35,775 bases of DNA from an uncultured Prevotella sp. (lineage in GTDB: Bacteria > Bacteroidota > Bacteroidia > Bacteroidales > Bacteroidaceae), in NCBI GenBank assembly GCA_900769275.1, contig CAAGGA010000088.1:1-35775 (forward strand). The letters run 5' to 3'. Every line of letters begins with the position of its first letter. The stretch's first letter is position 1. This document shows, in pieces, positions 26,674-35,675 of the stretch. The notes beneath the pieces are model-generated. The model was not told the origin of the DNA. It saw only the letters and a list, made by a program, of their open reading frames with translations, and did not search any database. The translations under genes and the position numbers were made by a program.

Positions 26674-26850
26674 TTATTCTACTATGGTAACAAGGTGGAA
26701 AACCTTGCGTACCATTCCACGTATGTCCGGGGTATCTTCTTTCTCAACCACCTGTGAAATCTTACGAAGTCCGAGGGCAAGAAGTGTGCGTTTTTGGTCT
26801 GCAGAAGCACCGATGCGACTCTTAATCTGCTTGATTTTTATTGTTGCCAT
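26674..26850 (-). CDS. rpmD: 50S ribosomal protein L30
   Basis: The 58-residue gene reads [20 protein letters not shown] and ends [11 protein letters not shown], a full-length uL30. It lies between rpsE and rplO, its standard place. A perfect AGGAGGT (26860-26866) precedes it. Confidence 0.96.
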   Translation of the reverse strand: MATIKIKQIKSRIGASADQKRTLLALGLRKISQVVEKEDTPDIRGMVRKVFHLVTIVE

Positions 26851-26859
26851 TATGAAGTT

Positions 26860-26866
26860 ACCTCCT
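26860..26866 (-). promoter_or_regulatory. Perfect Shine-Dalgarno sequence of rpmD
   Basis: AGGAGGT on the minus strand is fully complementary to the 16S anti-Shine-Dalgarno core and sits 9 nt before the ATG at 26850, in the short gap after the rpsE stop. Such a full match is rare in Bacteroidetes. Confidence 0.8.
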
Positions 26867-26870
26867 ATAA

Positions 26871-27383
26871 TTATCCGTTAAACACCTTGTCCATACTGAT
26901 ACCACGCTCGTAAGCAATGGTCTTGGCATCTCGCATATTGCTAAGCGCAAGGATAGTAGCTTTCACGAGGTTGTGAGGGTTTGAACTACCCTTTGACTTG
27001 GAGAGGACATCCGTGATGCCGACACTCTCAAGCACTGCACGCATAGCACCACCTGCTACGAGACCTGTACCTTTGGCAGCAGGCTTCAGGAAGACCTTTG
27101 CTCCACCGAAAGATACCTCCATTTCGTGAGGAATGGTACCGTTGATTACAGGAACCTTAACGAGGTTCTTCTTGGCAGACTCAACGCCCTTGGCGATGGC
27201 GGCTGTTACTTCTCCGGCTTTGCCGAGTCCCCATCCGATTACGCCATTACCGTCACCTACAACGACAATAGCGGCGAATGTAAATGTGCGACCACCTTTT
27301 GTTACTTTGGTAACACGGTTAATAGCAACGAGTCTATCCTTTAATTCTACGTCACTGTTTACTTTAACTTTATTCATTGCCAT
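26871..27383 (-). CDS. rpsE: 30S ribosomal protein S5
   Basis: The 170-residue protein contains the S5 dsRNA-binding fold ([54 protein letters not shown]) and the C-terminal ribosomal S5 domain 2-like fold ([34 protein letters not shown]). It acts in decoding accuracy and mRNA unwinding at the entry site. Confidence 0.98.
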   Translation of the reverse strand: MAMNKVKVNSDVELKDRLVAINRVTKVTKGGRTFTFAAIVVVGDGNGVIGWGLGKAGEVTAAIAKGVESAKKNLVKVPVINGTIPHEMEVSFGGAKVFLKPAAKGTGLVAGGAMRAVLESVGITDVLSKSKGSSNPHNLVKATILALSNMRDAKTIAYERGISMDKVFNG

Positions 27384-27391
27384 ATTATCGT

Positions 27392-27736
27392 TTAGAAGTT
27401 AAGACCTGCATTACGGGCAGCATCAGCGAGAGCCTTTACACGTCCGTGATAGAGATAGCCATTACGGTCAAATACTACAGATGTTATACCAGCGGCCTTT
27501 GCTTTTTCAGCTACGATAGCACCGACTTTCTCAGCCTGTTGAATCTTAGGCATAGCCTCAAGTCCAAGAGATGAAGCTGAAGCGAGAGTCTGTCCTGTAA
27601 GGTCGTTGATAATCTGGACATATATCTGCTTGTTGCTGCGGAAGACGCTCATGCGAGGACGCTCTGCAGTACCATTTACATTCTTACGAATTCTGTACTT
27701 TAACTTGATTCGTCTTTCTACTTTCTTTGTTGTCAT
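27392..27736 (-). CDS. rplR: 50S ribosomal protein L18
   Basis: The 114-residue protein has the uL18 core [31 protein letters not shown] and the C-terminal [28 protein letters not shown]. It binds 5S rRNA together with L5. Confidence 0.98.
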   Translation of the reverse strand: MTTKKVERRIKLKYRIRKNVNGTAERPRMSVFRSNKQIYVQIINDLTGQTLASASSLGLEAMPKIQQAEKVGAIVAEKAKAAGITSVVFDRNGYLYHGRVKALADAARNAGLNF

Positions 27737-27755
27737 AATCGTAATTTTTTAAAGG

Positions 27756-28322
27756 TTACTTAGCTGAAGCTGACTTACCAGACTTTCTGCGAATAACCTC
27801 ACCCTGGAACAGGATACCCTTACCCTTATAAGGCTCTGGCTTACGGAAAGAACGGATCTTAGCACAAATAAGACCAAGCAACTGCTTGTCTGCACATTCG
27901 AGGATAACGAGAGGGTTCTGGTTACGTTCAGACTTTGTCTCTACCTTTACCTCGCTTGGCAACTGAATGAAGATGGGGTGAGTATAGCCGAGCGAGAACT
28001 CAATAATATTACCTTGATTGGAAACACGGTAACCTACACCTACGAGTTCAAGCACTTTCTTGTAACCCTCGCTTACACCGACTACCATATTATTTACCAG
28101 TGAGCGGTAAAGACCATGGAAAGCCTGCTTCTGCTTGTAGTTTACAGGGCTGTTCTCATCAACTTCGAATACGATTTGATTATCTTCAACCTTTACAATT
28201 ATGGAAGAGTCAACCTTCTGGGAAAGTTCACCCTTGGGACCCTTTACTGTTACGATTCCGTCCTTGAGGGAAACGTTGACACCTGCAGGGATACTAATTG
28301 GCAATTTACCTATTCTTGACAT
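27756..28322 (-). CDS. rplF: 50S ribosomal protein L6
   Basis: The 188-residue protein shows the two repeated L6 domains, starting MSRIGKLPISIPAGV and ending with the signature RKPEPYKGKGILFQGEVIRRKSGKSASAK. It lies near the GTPase-associated centre of the 50S. A GGAGGA (28331-28336) sits 8 nt before its ATG. Confidence 0.98.
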   Translation of the reverse strand: MSRIGKLPISIPAGVNVSLKDGIVTVKGPKGELSQKVDSSIIVKVEDNQIVFEVDENSPVNYKQKQAFHGLYRSLVNNMVVGVSEGYKKVLELVGVGYRVSNQGNIIEFSLGYTHPIFIQLPSEVKVETKSERNQNPLVILECADKQLLGLICAKIRSFRKPEPYKGKGILFQGEVIRRKSGKSASAK

Positions 28323-28338
28323 ATTCTAAGTCCTCCAA

Positions 28339-28734
28339 TTAATATACATAGCAAAGAACCTCACCACCGATCTTGAGTCCGGTAGCTTCCTTGTCAGTCA
28401 TTACACCCTGTGAAGTGGACAAGATAGCGATGCCCAATCCGTTGATAACACGAGGCATATCCTTATAACCGGTGTACTTACGGAGACCCGGTGTTGATAC
28501 GCGCTTCAGACACTTGATTGCGTTCTTCTTTGTCTGTGGGTCATACTTCAAGGCAATCTTAATTGAGCCTTGTGGACCATCCTCGATGAACTTGTAGTTC
28601 AAGATGTAACCCTTCTCGAAGAGAATCTTTGTGATCTCTTTCTTCAGGTTAGACGCAGGAACCTCAACAACACGGTGGTTAGCCATGATTGCGTTTCTGA
28701 GTCTTGTCAGATAATCTGCTATTGGATCTGTCAT
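28339..28734 (-). CDS. rpsH: 30S ribosomal protein S8
   Basis: The 131-residue protein starts MTDPIADYLTRLRNAIMANH and ends STSQGVMTDKEATGLKIGGEVLCYVY, with the RNA-binding STSQG loop typical of the family. The frame extends 13 codons further upstream, but the ATG at 28734 matches the conserved N-terminus. In E. coli S8 represses the spc operon by binding mRNA at rplE. Here a 204-nt gap precedes the gene, which could hold a regulatory site. Confidence 0.97.
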   Translation of the reverse strand: MTDPIADYLTRLRNAIMANHRVVEVPASNLKKEITKILFEKGYILNYKFIEDGPQGSIKIALKYDPQTKKNAIKCLKRVSTPGLRKYTGYKDMPRVINGLGIAILSTSQGVMTDKEATGLKIGGEVLCYVY

Positions 28735-28938
28735 AAAAAAAAATTGTTTAATTAATCGGGACATTCCCGACAATATTAAATAAATAGAAAATGTATTACG
28801 TTTTCTTGTTCAGGTAATGAGGTTGTAAGGCTTGATTATACCTTTTCTGAAAGAGAAGTTTATGGTGGGCACAAGGTAAACATTCAAGCACCTGACAAGC
28901 TCTTACACCTTAAAACCTTAATAGGCGTGACGCTGTAA
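28735..28938 (-). other. 204-nt gap between rpsN and rpsH
   Basis: It is much the longest non-coding interval between rplC and rpsM. I see no gene and no TAnnTTTG box on the minus strand. A short perfect hairpin (TCGGGA, 3-nt loop, TCCCGA; 28756-28770) lies about 22 nt before the rpsH start. It could be an S8-binding or other mRNA control site. Confidence 0.55.
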
Positions 28939-29241
28939 TTACCAACTTGCCTTCTTTACACCAGGAATAAGTCCTGCTGAAGCCATCTCACGGAACTGGA
29001 TACGTGAAAGACCGAACTGACGCATATATCCTTTCGGACGACCAGTAATCTTACAACGGTTGTGCAGACGGATAGGGTTAGCGTTCCTTGGTATGCTCTG
29101 TAACTTACGTGCTGCCTCGTATGCCTCCATCGGGTCATCGCTTGTATTGACGATTTTCTTGAGGGCGGCACGCTTCTCTGCATAGCGGGCAACAAGCTTG
29201 GCGCGTTTTACCTCGCGAGCCTTCATTGATTCTTTTGCCAT
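28939..29241 (-). CDS. rpsN: 30S ribosomal protein S14, zinc-free long type
   Basis: The 100-residue protein has the C-terminal core [40 protein letters not shown] and the long N-terminus of C-minus S14, without the CxxC pairs of the zinc version. It starts 5 nt after the rplE stop. Confidence 0.97.
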   Translation of the reverse strand: MAKESMKAREVKRAKLVARYAEKRAALKKIVNTSDDPMEAYEAARKLQSIPRNANPIRLHNRCKITGRPKGYMRQFGLSRIQFREMASAGLIPGVKKASW

Positions 29242-29246
29242 ATCGA

Positions 29247-29801
29247 TTAATCGTTTTTAGCGTTCTTGAAAGGAAGACCGAATGCCTTGAGAAGTGCGTA
29301 ACCCTCTTCATCAGTCTTTGCTGTTGTAACGAATGTGATGTTCATGCCCTGTATGCGGTCGATAGCATCGATATTGATTTCAGGGAAGATGATTTGCTCC
29401 TGAATACCGAGCGTATAGTTACCGCGTCCGTCAAGCCTTGACTCTATACCCTTGAAGTCACGGATTCGTGGCAAAGCGACACGTACTAGTTTCTCAAGGA
29501 ACTCATACATACGTTCACGACGCAGTGTTACCATGACACCGATAGGCATCTTCTTACGGAGCTTAAAGTTGGCAATATCCTTTTTTGAATATGTAGCAAC
29601 GGCCTTCTGTCCTGTGATTGCAGTAATCTCGTTGATAGCCACATCAATAAGCTTCTTGTCCTGTGTTGCATCACCAAGACCCATGTTTATGACAATCTTC
29701 TTCAGGACAGGAATCTGCATTGCTGAAGAATAATTGAACTGCTTGTGGAGTTCAGGCGCAATGTTTTCCTTATAGATTTTCTTTAACTGTGCTGTATCCA
29801 T
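29247..29801 (-). CDS. rplE: 50S ribosomal protein L5
   Basis: The 184-residue protein contains [23 protein letters not shown] and the C-terminal [47 protein letters not shown]. It binds 5S rRNA and contacts the P-site tRNA. Its start overlaps the rplX stop by one base (TAATG), so translation is probably coupled. Confidence 0.98.
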   Translation of the reverse strand: MDTAQLKKIYKENIAPELHKQFNYSSAMQIPVLKKIVINMGLGDATQDKKLIDVAINEITAITGQKAVATYSKKDIANFKLRKKMPIGVMVTLRRERMYEFLEKLVRVALPRIRDFKGIESRLDGRGNYTLGIQEQIIFPEINIDAIDRIQGMNITFVTTAKTDEEGYALLKAFGLPFKNAKND

Positions 29802-30118
29802 TATTTAATCTCCTCTCCTGATTTTTTTGCTATACGAACGACGTTCTTACCCTCGTGCTTGATAGACACTCTGGTAGGCTTTCCGCTCTTCGGGTCGATA
29901 AGGCTGACATTGGAAACGTGTATAGGAGCCTCTATCTTTACGATACCTCCCTGAGGGTTCTTGGCAGACGGCTTTTGGTTCTTGGATACCATGTTGATGC
30001 CCTCTACGATGACACGCTGGTCTTCAACGAGAACCTTCTGCACTTTACCTTTCTTGCCTTTGTCCTTTCCGGCGAGAACGATAACCGTATCGTTTTTCTT
30101 AATATGTAACTTACTCAT
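29801..30118 (-). CDS. rplX: 50S ribosomal protein L24
   Basis: The 105-residue protein begins with a KOW motif ([27 protein letters not shown]) and continues with [36 protein letters not shown]. It starts 50S assembly near the 5' end of 23S rRNA. Confidence 0.98.
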   Translation of the reverse strand: MSKLHIKKNDTVIVLAGKDKGKKGKVQKVLVEDQRVIVEGINMVSKNQKPSAKNPQGGIVKIEAPIHVSNVSLIDPKSGKPTRVSIKHEGKNVVRIAKKSGEEIK

Positions 30119-30146
30119 TTCTTGACTTGTTTTTTATAGAAAAAAA

Positions 30147-30512
30147 TTAAAGAACTTCTGGTGCCAGAGAAACGACTTTCATATTTACTGCACGGAGTTC
30201 ACGGGCAACAGGACCGAAGATACGGCTACCACGGAGCTCACCTGCGTTATTGAGGAGGACACACGCATTGTCATCGAAACGGATGTATGAACCATCCGGA
30301 CGACGTATCTCCTTCTTTGTGCGTACAACCAAAGCCTTTGATACTGCACCTTTCTTCATATCGCTTGAAGAAATAACGTTCTTGACAGCAACGACGATTA
30401 CGTCGCCTATGCTTGCATAACGGCGACCTGTACCACCGAGTACCCTTATACATAGAGCCTCACGAGCACCGCTGTTATCACATACTGTAAGTCTGGATTC
30501 TGTCTGTATCAT
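30147..30512 (-). CDS. rplN: 50S ribosomal protein L14
   Basis: The 121-residue protein shows the beta-barrel core [25 protein letters not shown] and the C-terminal [13 protein letters not shown]. It lies at the subunit interface. It follows rpsQ by 3 nt. Confidence 0.98.
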   Translation of the reverse strand: MIQTESRLTVCDNSGAREALCIRVLGGTGRRYASIGDVIVVAVKNVISSSDMKKGAVSKALVVRTKKEIRRPDGSYIRFDDNACVLLNNAGELRGSRIFGPVARELRAVNMKVVSLAPEVL

Positions 30513-30515
30513 ATC

Positions 30516-30773
30516 TTACTTAGCCTTTTCAATTATTGAAACTAATCTCCATCTCTTTGTCTTACTCAAAGGACGGGTCTCCATGATGAGAACTGTATCG
30601 CCTACATTAGCCTCATTCTTCTCATCATGAGCATGGTATTTCTTTGTCTTCTGGACAAACTTACCATATATAGGGTGCTTCTCCTTGAACTTGGCAGCAA
30701 TAACAATGGTCTTATCCATCTTGTTGCTTGTAACGACACCCTGTCTTGTCTTTCTTAAATTACGTGTTTCCAT
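30516..30773 (-). CDS. rpsQ: 30S ribosomal protein S17
   Basis: The 85-residue protein starts [22 protein letters not shown] and includes the OB-fold signature [32 protein letters not shown] as [13 protein letters not shown]. The frame opens with a TTG at 30782; I chose the ATG at 30773, which matches other S17 proteins. Confidence 0.97.
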   Translation of the reverse strand: METRNLRKTRQGVVTSNKMDKTIVIAAKFKEKHPIYGKFVQKTKKYHAHDEKNEANVGDTVLIMETRPLSKTKRWRLVSIIEKAK

Positions 30774-30784
30774 CTGGACCAATG

Positions 30785-30979
30785 TTATTTGTTAAGTTCA
30801 CGAGAACGTAGTACAGTCTTCATACGTGCGATATCACGACGGGCAGCCTTAATCTGAGATGGATTCTCAAGAGGAGAAACTGCATGGTTGATTTTCATTG
30901 TATCAAGTGCAGCCTGTGCATTCTCCAACTTCTCTACCAAATCCTTGGTTTCGAGTTCGTTTATTTCTTTAATCTTCAT
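30785..30979 (-). CDS. rpmC: 50S ribosomal protein L29
   Basis: The 64-residue two-helix protein reads [20 protein letters not shown] and includes [19 protein letters not shown]. It sits near the polypeptide exit tunnel and contributes to the docking site for trigger factor and SRP. It is 7 nt downstream of rplP. Confidence 0.97.
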   Translation of the reverse strand: MKIKEINELETKDLVEKLENAQAALDTMKINHAVSPLENPSQIKAARRDIARMKTVLRSRELNK

Positions 30980-30986
30980 ACTTCAA

Positions 30987-31415
30987 TTAAGCTTTAGCGT
31001 CGTAATCACGACGGACGATGAACTTTGTTTTTACTGGCAGTTTCTGTGCTCCGAGACGAAGGGCTTCCTTAGCGACATCGAAAGGAACGCCTTCTACCTC
31101 AAAGAGGATACGACCGGGAGTAACTGGTGCTACCCATCCTGCGGGGTCACCCTTACCTTTACCCATACGTACGTCAGCAGGCTTACGTGTGATAGGCTTA
31201 TCAGGGAAGATACGTATCCATACCTGACCCTCACGGTTCATGTAACGGTTTATTGCTACACGGGCTGCCTCTATCTGACGGCTGTCAATCCATTTTCTTT
31301 CGAGAGTCTTGATTCCGAAAGAACCGAAAGACAGAATTGTACCTCTGTGGGCGTTGCCTTTATTGCCACGACCGTCCTGAGGTCTTCTATATTTTACTCT
31401 TTTAGGCTGTAACAT
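30987..31415 (-). CDS. rplP: 50S ribosomal protein L16
   Basis: The 142-residue protein has [83 protein letters not shown] split over the middle, and the terminal [11 protein letters not shown]. It organises the A-site region of the 50S subunit. Confidence 0.98.
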   Translation of the reverse strand: MLQPKRVKYRRPQDGRGNKGNAHRGTILSFGSFGIKTLERKWIDSRQIEAARVAINRYMNREGQVWIRIFPDKPITRKPADVRMGKGKGDPAGWVAPVTPGRILFEVEGVPFDVAKEALRLGAQKLPVKTKFIVRRDYDAKA

Positions 31416-31431
31416 GTTAGCTTCTTACTTT

Positions 31432-32160
31432 TTAACGGTTATTGTTTCTCTTGCGGTTATTGCCGCGACCGCCACGGTTGCCGCCACGACCTGCATTCTG
31501 CTTCTCCTGAGAGAAGTTAGGAGTAAGGTCACGCTCACCATACACCTCTCCACGGCAGATCCAAACCTTGATACCGAGGATACCTACCTTGGTAAGAGCT
31601 TCTGCGTGGCAGTAATCAATGTCTGCTCGGAAAGTATGCAGGGGAGTACGACCCTCCTTGAGCATTTCCGAACGTGCGATTTCAGCACCGTTAAGACGAC
31701 CGGAAATCTGCACCTTGATGCCTTCGGCACCAGCGCGCATAGTGTTCTGGATGGCCATCTTGATTGCGCGGCGGTAAGCTATCTTGCCCTCTACCTGGCG
31801 AGCGATAGAGTTGGCTACGATAGTAGCATCGAGTTCTGGTTTCTTAACCTCAAAGATATTGATTTGAATCTCTTTCTTGTAGAGTTTCTTGAGTTCTTCC
31901 TTGAGATTGTCAACATCCTGACCACCTTTACCAATGACGATACCCGGACGGGCTGTGCAAATAGTAATGGTAACGAGTTTCAAAGTACGTTCGATGACGA
32001 TACGGCTTACGCTTGCCTTGGCGAGACGCTCGTTAAGATACTTACGGATCTTGAGGTCCTCAGCGAGGTTGTCACCGAAGCTCTTTCCACCGAACCAATT
32101 TGAATCCCAACCGCGGATAATGCCGAGTCGGTTAGCTATTGGATTAACTTTCTGTCCCAT
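31432..32160 (-). CDS. rpsC: 30S ribosomal protein S3 with Arg/Gly/Asn-rich tail
   Basis: The 242-residue protein has the N-terminal KH domain with the GxxG loop in [14 protein letters not shown] and the C-terminal S3 domain ending in [18 protein letters not shown] sequence ([14 protein letters not shown]). Its last 25 residues form a low-complexity tail rich in Gly, Arg and Asn. S3 helps form the mRNA entry channel and its helicase activity. Confidence 0.98.
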   Translation of the reverse strand: MGQKVNPIANRLGIIRGWDSNWFGGKSFGDNLAEDLKIRKYLNERLAKASVSRIVIERTLKLVTITICTARPGIVIGKGGQDVDNLKEELKKLYKKEIQINIFEVKKPELDATIVANSIARQVEGKIAYRRAIKMAIQNTMRAGAEGIKVQISGRLNGAEIARSEMLKEGRTPLHTFRADIDYCHAEALTKVGILGIKVWICRGEVYGERDLTPNFSQEKQNAGRGGNRGGRGNNRKRNNNR

Positions 32161-32171
32161 TCTATTTCTTG

Positions 32172-32573
32172 TTATTCTTCATTAGTTTTGGTATCTACAA
32201 ACAATGTGACGTGGTTGCTGCGCTTGCGGATGCGGTATCCACGTCCCTGTGGTGCAGGTCTCATACGCTTGAGTGTCACGCCTTCATCGACGAACACCTT
32301 AGAGATATAGAGTTCACCGTCCTCAGCCTTACGCTCGTTCTTGTTTTCCCAGTTGGCGATAGCTGAGCGCAAGAGTTTCTCCACGTCAGCAGCAGCCTGC
32401 TTCTTGGAGAACCTCAGGACACCAAGTGCGCGGTTCACCTCCATGCCACGAATCATGTCTACAACGTAGCGCATCTTGCGTGGGGAAGAAGGCACTCCTA
32501 CGAGCTTGGCAAAGTATAATGATTTGCGGGCTTTCTTTCTGTTATCAGCCGCGATATGTTTTCTTGCTCCCAT
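32172..32573 (-). CDS. rplV: 50S ribosomal protein L22
   Basis: The 133-residue protein has the core [21 protein letters not shown] and the long loop plus end [26 protein letters not shown]. The loop lines the exit tunnel, where some macrolide resistance changes occur; the [10 protein letters not shown] loop looks normal. Confidence 0.98.
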   Translation of the reverse strand: MGARKHIAADNRKKARKSLYFAKLVGVPSSPRKMRYVVDMIRGMEVNRALGVLRFSKKQAAADVEKLLRSAIANWENKNERKAEDGELYISKVFVDEGVTLKRMRPAPQGRGYRIRKRSNHVTLFVDTKTNEE

Positions 32574-32612
32574 TTTTATATAATGTTCATGTTAAATGGT
32601 TATGAACCTGCC

Positions 32613-32879
32613 TTAGCGCTTGTTGCCAGCGTGTCCACCGAAACGACGTGTAGGAGAGAACTCACCGAGCTTGTGACCTACCATGTTTTCAGTGATATAG
32701 ACAGGGATGAATTTATTACCGTTGTGGACTGCTACAGTGTGACCTACGAAATCCGGAGAGATAACTGAAGCTCTTGCCCAAGTCTTGACGACGGTCTTTT
32801 TTCCGCTCTCGTTCATAGCGAGAATTTTCTTCTCAAGAGATACGTTGATATATGGACCTTTTTTAAGTGAACGACTCAT
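32613..32879 (-). CDS. rpsS: 30S ribosomal protein S19
   Basis: The 88-residue protein reads [20 protein letters not shown] and contains [47 protein letters not shown] split over the core. It binds the 30S head together with S13. Confidence 0.98.
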   Translation of the reverse strand: MSRSLKKGPYINVSLEKKILAMNESGKKTVVKTWARASVISPDFVGHTVAVHNGNKFIPVYITENMVGHKLGEFSPTRRFGGHAGNKR

Positions 32880-32901
32880 AATTTCTTCTCGTTTACGTTA
32901 A

Positions 32902-33729
32902 TTACTTCTTGTTAGCTCTTTCGATGATATACTTGTTAGAAAGCTTCTTAGGTGCACGTGTCTTGAGACCCTTAGCGTAGAGACCCTTACGTGAACGTGG
33001 GTGACCACCGGACTGACGTCCTTCACCACCACCCATTGGGTGATCTACCGGGTTCATCACAACGCCACGGTTGTGCGGACGACGACCCAACCAACGTGAG
33101 CGTCCAGCCTTACCAGACTGCTCAAGAGCGTGGTCAGAGTTACCTACGGAACCTACCGTAGCCTTACAAGCACTCAGCACCTTGCGTGTCTCTCCTGAGG
33201 GGAGCTTAATAACGCAGTAATCACCCTCACGGGAAGTCAACTGTGCGAAATTACCAGCCGAACGAACGAGGAGCGCACCCTGTCCCGGGCGAAGCTCAAT
33301 GTTATGAATCACCGTACCTACAGGGATGTTGGCAAGCGGCAGGGTGTTACCCACCTCTGGTGCAGCTTCTGCACCTGACATCACCGTAGTACCTACTTTC
33401 AGTCCGTTAGGAGCAATAATGTAACGTTTTTCACCATCTGCGTAGAAAAGAAGAGCGATGCGAGCAGAGCGGTTAGGATCATACTCGATAGTCTTCACTA
33501 CAGCAGGAACACCATCCTTCTCACGCTTGAAATCAATAAGACGATACTTTTTCTTGTGACCGCCGCCCATATAGCGGACAGTCATCTTGCCGGTGTTGTT
33601 ACGACCGCCGGTAGAACGCTTACCGTAAACGAGAGACTTCTCTGGCACGGATGCAGTAATATCCTCGAACGTGCCAATAATCTTGTGTCTTTGGCCAGGA
33701 GTAACTGGCTTTAATTTACGTACTGCCAT
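32902..33729 (-). CDS. rplB: 50S ribosomal protein L2
   Basis: The 275-residue protein has the RNA-binding core ([21 protein letters not shown]) and the signature [13 protein letters not shown] with the conserved histidine near the peptidyl transferase centre. It is needed for subunit association. It follows rplW by 8 nt. Confidence 0.98.
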   Translation of the reverse strand: MAVRKLKPVTPGQRHKIIGTFEDITASVPEKSLVYGKRSTGGRNNTGKMTVRYMGGGHKKKYRLIDFKREKDGVPAVVKTIEYDPNRSARIALLFYADGEKRYIIAPNGLKVGTTVMSGAEAAPEVGNTLPLANIPVGTVIHNIELRPGQGALLVRSAGNFAQLTSREGDYCVIKLPSGETRKVLSACKATVGSVGNSDHALEQSGKAGRSRWLGRRPHNRGVVMNPVDHPMGGGEGRQSGGHPRSRKGLYAKGLKTRAPKKLSNKYIIERANKK

Positions 33730-33737
33730 TTCTTATA

Positions 33738-34031
33738 TTAAATATTGCTGTAAATATCAATTACTTCGCCCTCCTTAAGAGTAACGATTGCTTTCTTGAA
33801 GGCGTTCTTCTTACCTTTGATGAGACCTGCCTTGGTATAGCGAGCAGAACGCTTACCGGCATAGTTCATTGTGTTGACGTCTTCAACTGTAACATTATAA
33901 CGAGCCTCAACCTCAGACTTAATCTGAAGTTTGTTAGCCTCAGGACGAACGATAAATCCGTAGCGGTTTTGCTGCTTCTCAGAAATTGCGTTCATCTTCT
34001 CGGTGACCAAAGGCTTAATGATAAATGCCAT
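33738..34031 (-). CDS. rplW: 50S ribosomal protein L23
   Basis: The 97-residue protein starts MAFIIKPLVTEKMNAISEKQ and contains YGFIVRPEANKLQIKSEVEARYNVTVEDVNTMNY. It docks trigger factor and SRP at the tunnel exit. GAGGAG (34043-34048) lies 11 nt before the ATG. Confidence 0.97.
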   Translation of the reverse strand: MAFIIKPLVTEKMNAISEKQQNRYGFIVRPEANKLQIKSEVEARYNVTVEDVNTMNYAGKRSARYTKAGLIKGKKNAFKKAIVTLKEGEVIDIYSNI

Positions 34032-34055
34032 AATTCTAATTTCTCCTCTTTAAGT

Positions 34056-34685
34056 TTACTTTGTCAAAATACCGTCAATTACTTCAACAGACTTCTCTGA
34101 CATTATCATTACGTCAGCATCAAGCACCTTGTATGCATTGATGTCAGAGGCCGGCATTACCGTCGTCTTCTGTATGTTACGGGCAGACAGATATACATTC
34201 TTATTGACTTCCGGCACTACGAGAAGGACTTTCTTACCCTCAGCGTTAAGATTTTTGAGTACGCTAACAAACTCCTTAGTCTTCGGAGCCTCAAAAGAGA
34301 AATCCTCTACAACGACGATGCCATTCTCCTGCGCCTTATAAGAAAGAGCACTCTTACGTGCAAGAACCTTTACTTTCTTGTTGAGCTTAAAACGATAATC
34401 ACGCGGCTTAGGACCGAATACGCGCGCTCCGCCTACGAGCACTGGAGAATTGATATCACCGCGACGTGCACCGCCGCCACCTTTCTGGCGTCCGAGCTTG
34501 CGTGTAGAGCCAGACATCTCGCTGCGCTCCTTTGACTTTGCCGTGCCTTGACGCTGGTTTGCGAGGTACTGCTTAACGTCGAGGTAAAGAACGTGATCGT
34601 TTGGCTCGATTGCGTATATCGCATCGTTCAGGACAACCTTGCGTCCGGTCTCCTGACCATTAATATTTAAAACGCTTACTTCCAT
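34056..34685 (-). CDS. rplD: 50S ribosomal protein L4
   Basis: The 209-residue protein starts [20 protein letters not shown] and has the extended tunnel loop [37 protein letters not shown]. The frame extends 11 codons upstream inside rplC; the ATG at 34685 overlaps the rplC stop by one base (TAATG) and matches the family start. In E. coli L4 is the regulator of the S10 operon. Confidence 0.98.
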   Translation of the reverse strand: MEVSVLNINGQETGRKVVLNDAIYAIEPNDHVLYLDVKQYLANQRQGTAKSKERSEMSGSTRKLGRQKGGGGARRGDINSPVLVGGARVFGPKPRDYRFKLNKKVKVLARKSALSYKAQENGIVVVEDFSFEAPKTKEFVSVLKNLNAEGKKVLLVVPEVNKNVYLSARNIQKTTVMPASDINAYKVLDADVMIMSEKSVEVIDGILTK

Positions 34686-35299
34686 TACTTCTGAATTAAA
34701 ACTGTTGAACCTTTGCATCCAGCTACAGAACCCTTGATGATAAGAAGGTTGCTTTCTGGAATAACCTTTAATACTCTCAAATTCTGTGTCGTAACGCGCT
34801 CGTTACCCATGTGACCGCCCATTCGCATGCCTTTAAACACTTTCGCAGGGTAAGAACATGCACCGATAGAACCCGGCTTACGAAGACGGTCATCCTGACC
34901 GTGTGTAGCCTGACCTACACCTCCGAAACCATGACGCTTCACAACGCCCTGAAATCCCTTACCTTTAGAAGTACCTACCACATCCACGAATGTCGCATCG
35001 CTGAAGATGTCCACCGTGATGGTATCACCGAGATTGTATTCCTCCTCGAACTTGAACTCGGCCAAGTGCTTCTTCGGTGTTGTACCGGCTTTTTTGAAGA
35101 TACCTGCCATCGGCTTTGTAGTACGGCTTTCCTTAGCCTCACCAAAACCAAGCTGAAGGGCTTTATAGCCATCTTTCTCTACAGTCTTCACCTGAGTAAC
35201 AACACAAGGACCAGCTTCGATAACAGTGCACGGTATATTCTTACCGTCGGCACTGAAAACGGATGTCATTCCGATTTTTCTTCCAATTAATCCTGGCAT
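34685..35299 (-). CDS. rplC: 50S ribosomal protein L3
   Basis: The 204-residue protein starts [20 protein letters not shown] and has the family signature [19 protein letters not shown], whose first Gln is the site methylated by PrmB in E. coli. It reaches into the peptidyl transferase centre. It is the first gene of the cluster here; rpsJ, normally just upstream, is missing from the next 476 nt. Confidence 0.98.
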   Translation of the reverse strand: MPGLIGRKIGMTSVFSADGKNIPCTVIEAGPCVVTQVKTVEKDGYKALQLGFGEAKESRTTKPMAGIFKKAGTTPKKHLAEFKFEEEYNLGDTITVDIFSDATFVDVVGTSKGKGFQGVVKRHGFGGVGQATHGQDDRLRKPGSIGACSYPAKVFKGMRMGGHMGNERVTTQNLRVLKVIPESNLLIIKGSVAGCKGSTVLIQK

Positions 35300-35384
35300 T
35301 TCAATTAAAAATAATAATTAAATACGTTTATAAACTTGTTTGTTATTATAATTTCCACAATCTTCCAAAGGTGAATACACGCAA

Positions 35385-35412
35385 AAAAAGACCGCCCTAA
35401 AGCGTTCTTTTT
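35385..35412 (-). promoter_or_regulatory. Terminator-like hairpin in the rplC leader (possible attenuator)
   Basis: On the minus strand AAAAAGAACGC pairs with GCGGTCTTTTT around a 6-nt loop (one mismatch), and a T run of seven overlaps the 3' arm. The hairpin lies downstream of the predicted start (about 35465) and 85 nt before rplC, so it is inside the leader. It fits an attenuator or r-protein control site. Confidence 0.55.
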
Positions 35413-35472
35413 CAGCGAGTTGTTAGCCATTGAGCATAACTCCAGCCAGCGCAATCTCACCTTTTTCGGGTG

Positions 35473-35504
35473 CAAAGTTACTATAAATAATTGATTTTCA
35501 CAAG
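35473..35504 (-). promoter_or_regulatory. Promoter of the ribosomal protein cluster
   Basis: TAACTTTG (35473-35480, minus strand) matches TAnnTTTG. CTTG (35501-35504) lies 20 nt upstream as the -33 element. The leader to the rplC start would be about 165 nt. Confidence 0.65.
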
Positions 35505-35601
35505 TTTTTAGGCAAAAATTTTTCTTTTTTCTTTCATTTTTCCCTTTTCCCACTACACGCCGTATAGAGAAAATACTGTTTCTTGTATCCTGTCTTATAC
35601 A

Positions 35602-35675
35602 TAAACCCAAATCGGTCATTAGGATTTCTCTGTGTCGTACGGCAAAGAGAAATCCTAATGACCGATTTGGGTTTA
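35602..35675. repeat. 30-bp perfect inverted repeat with 14-nt loop
   Basis: The arm at 35602-35631 (starts TAAACCCAAATCGG, ends GGATTTCTCT) is the exact reverse complement of 35646-35675. The 14-nt spacer contains the palindrome CGTACG. The structure lies about 100 nt upstream of the rplC promoter. It may be a terminator for an upstream gene outside the window, a miniature mobile element or a REP-like repeat. Confidence 0.9.

Noticed and set aside
35305..35619. 104-codon minus-strand frame upstream of rplC
   Set aside because: It spans the promoter, the leader hairpin and part of the inverted repeat and has no S10 similarity.
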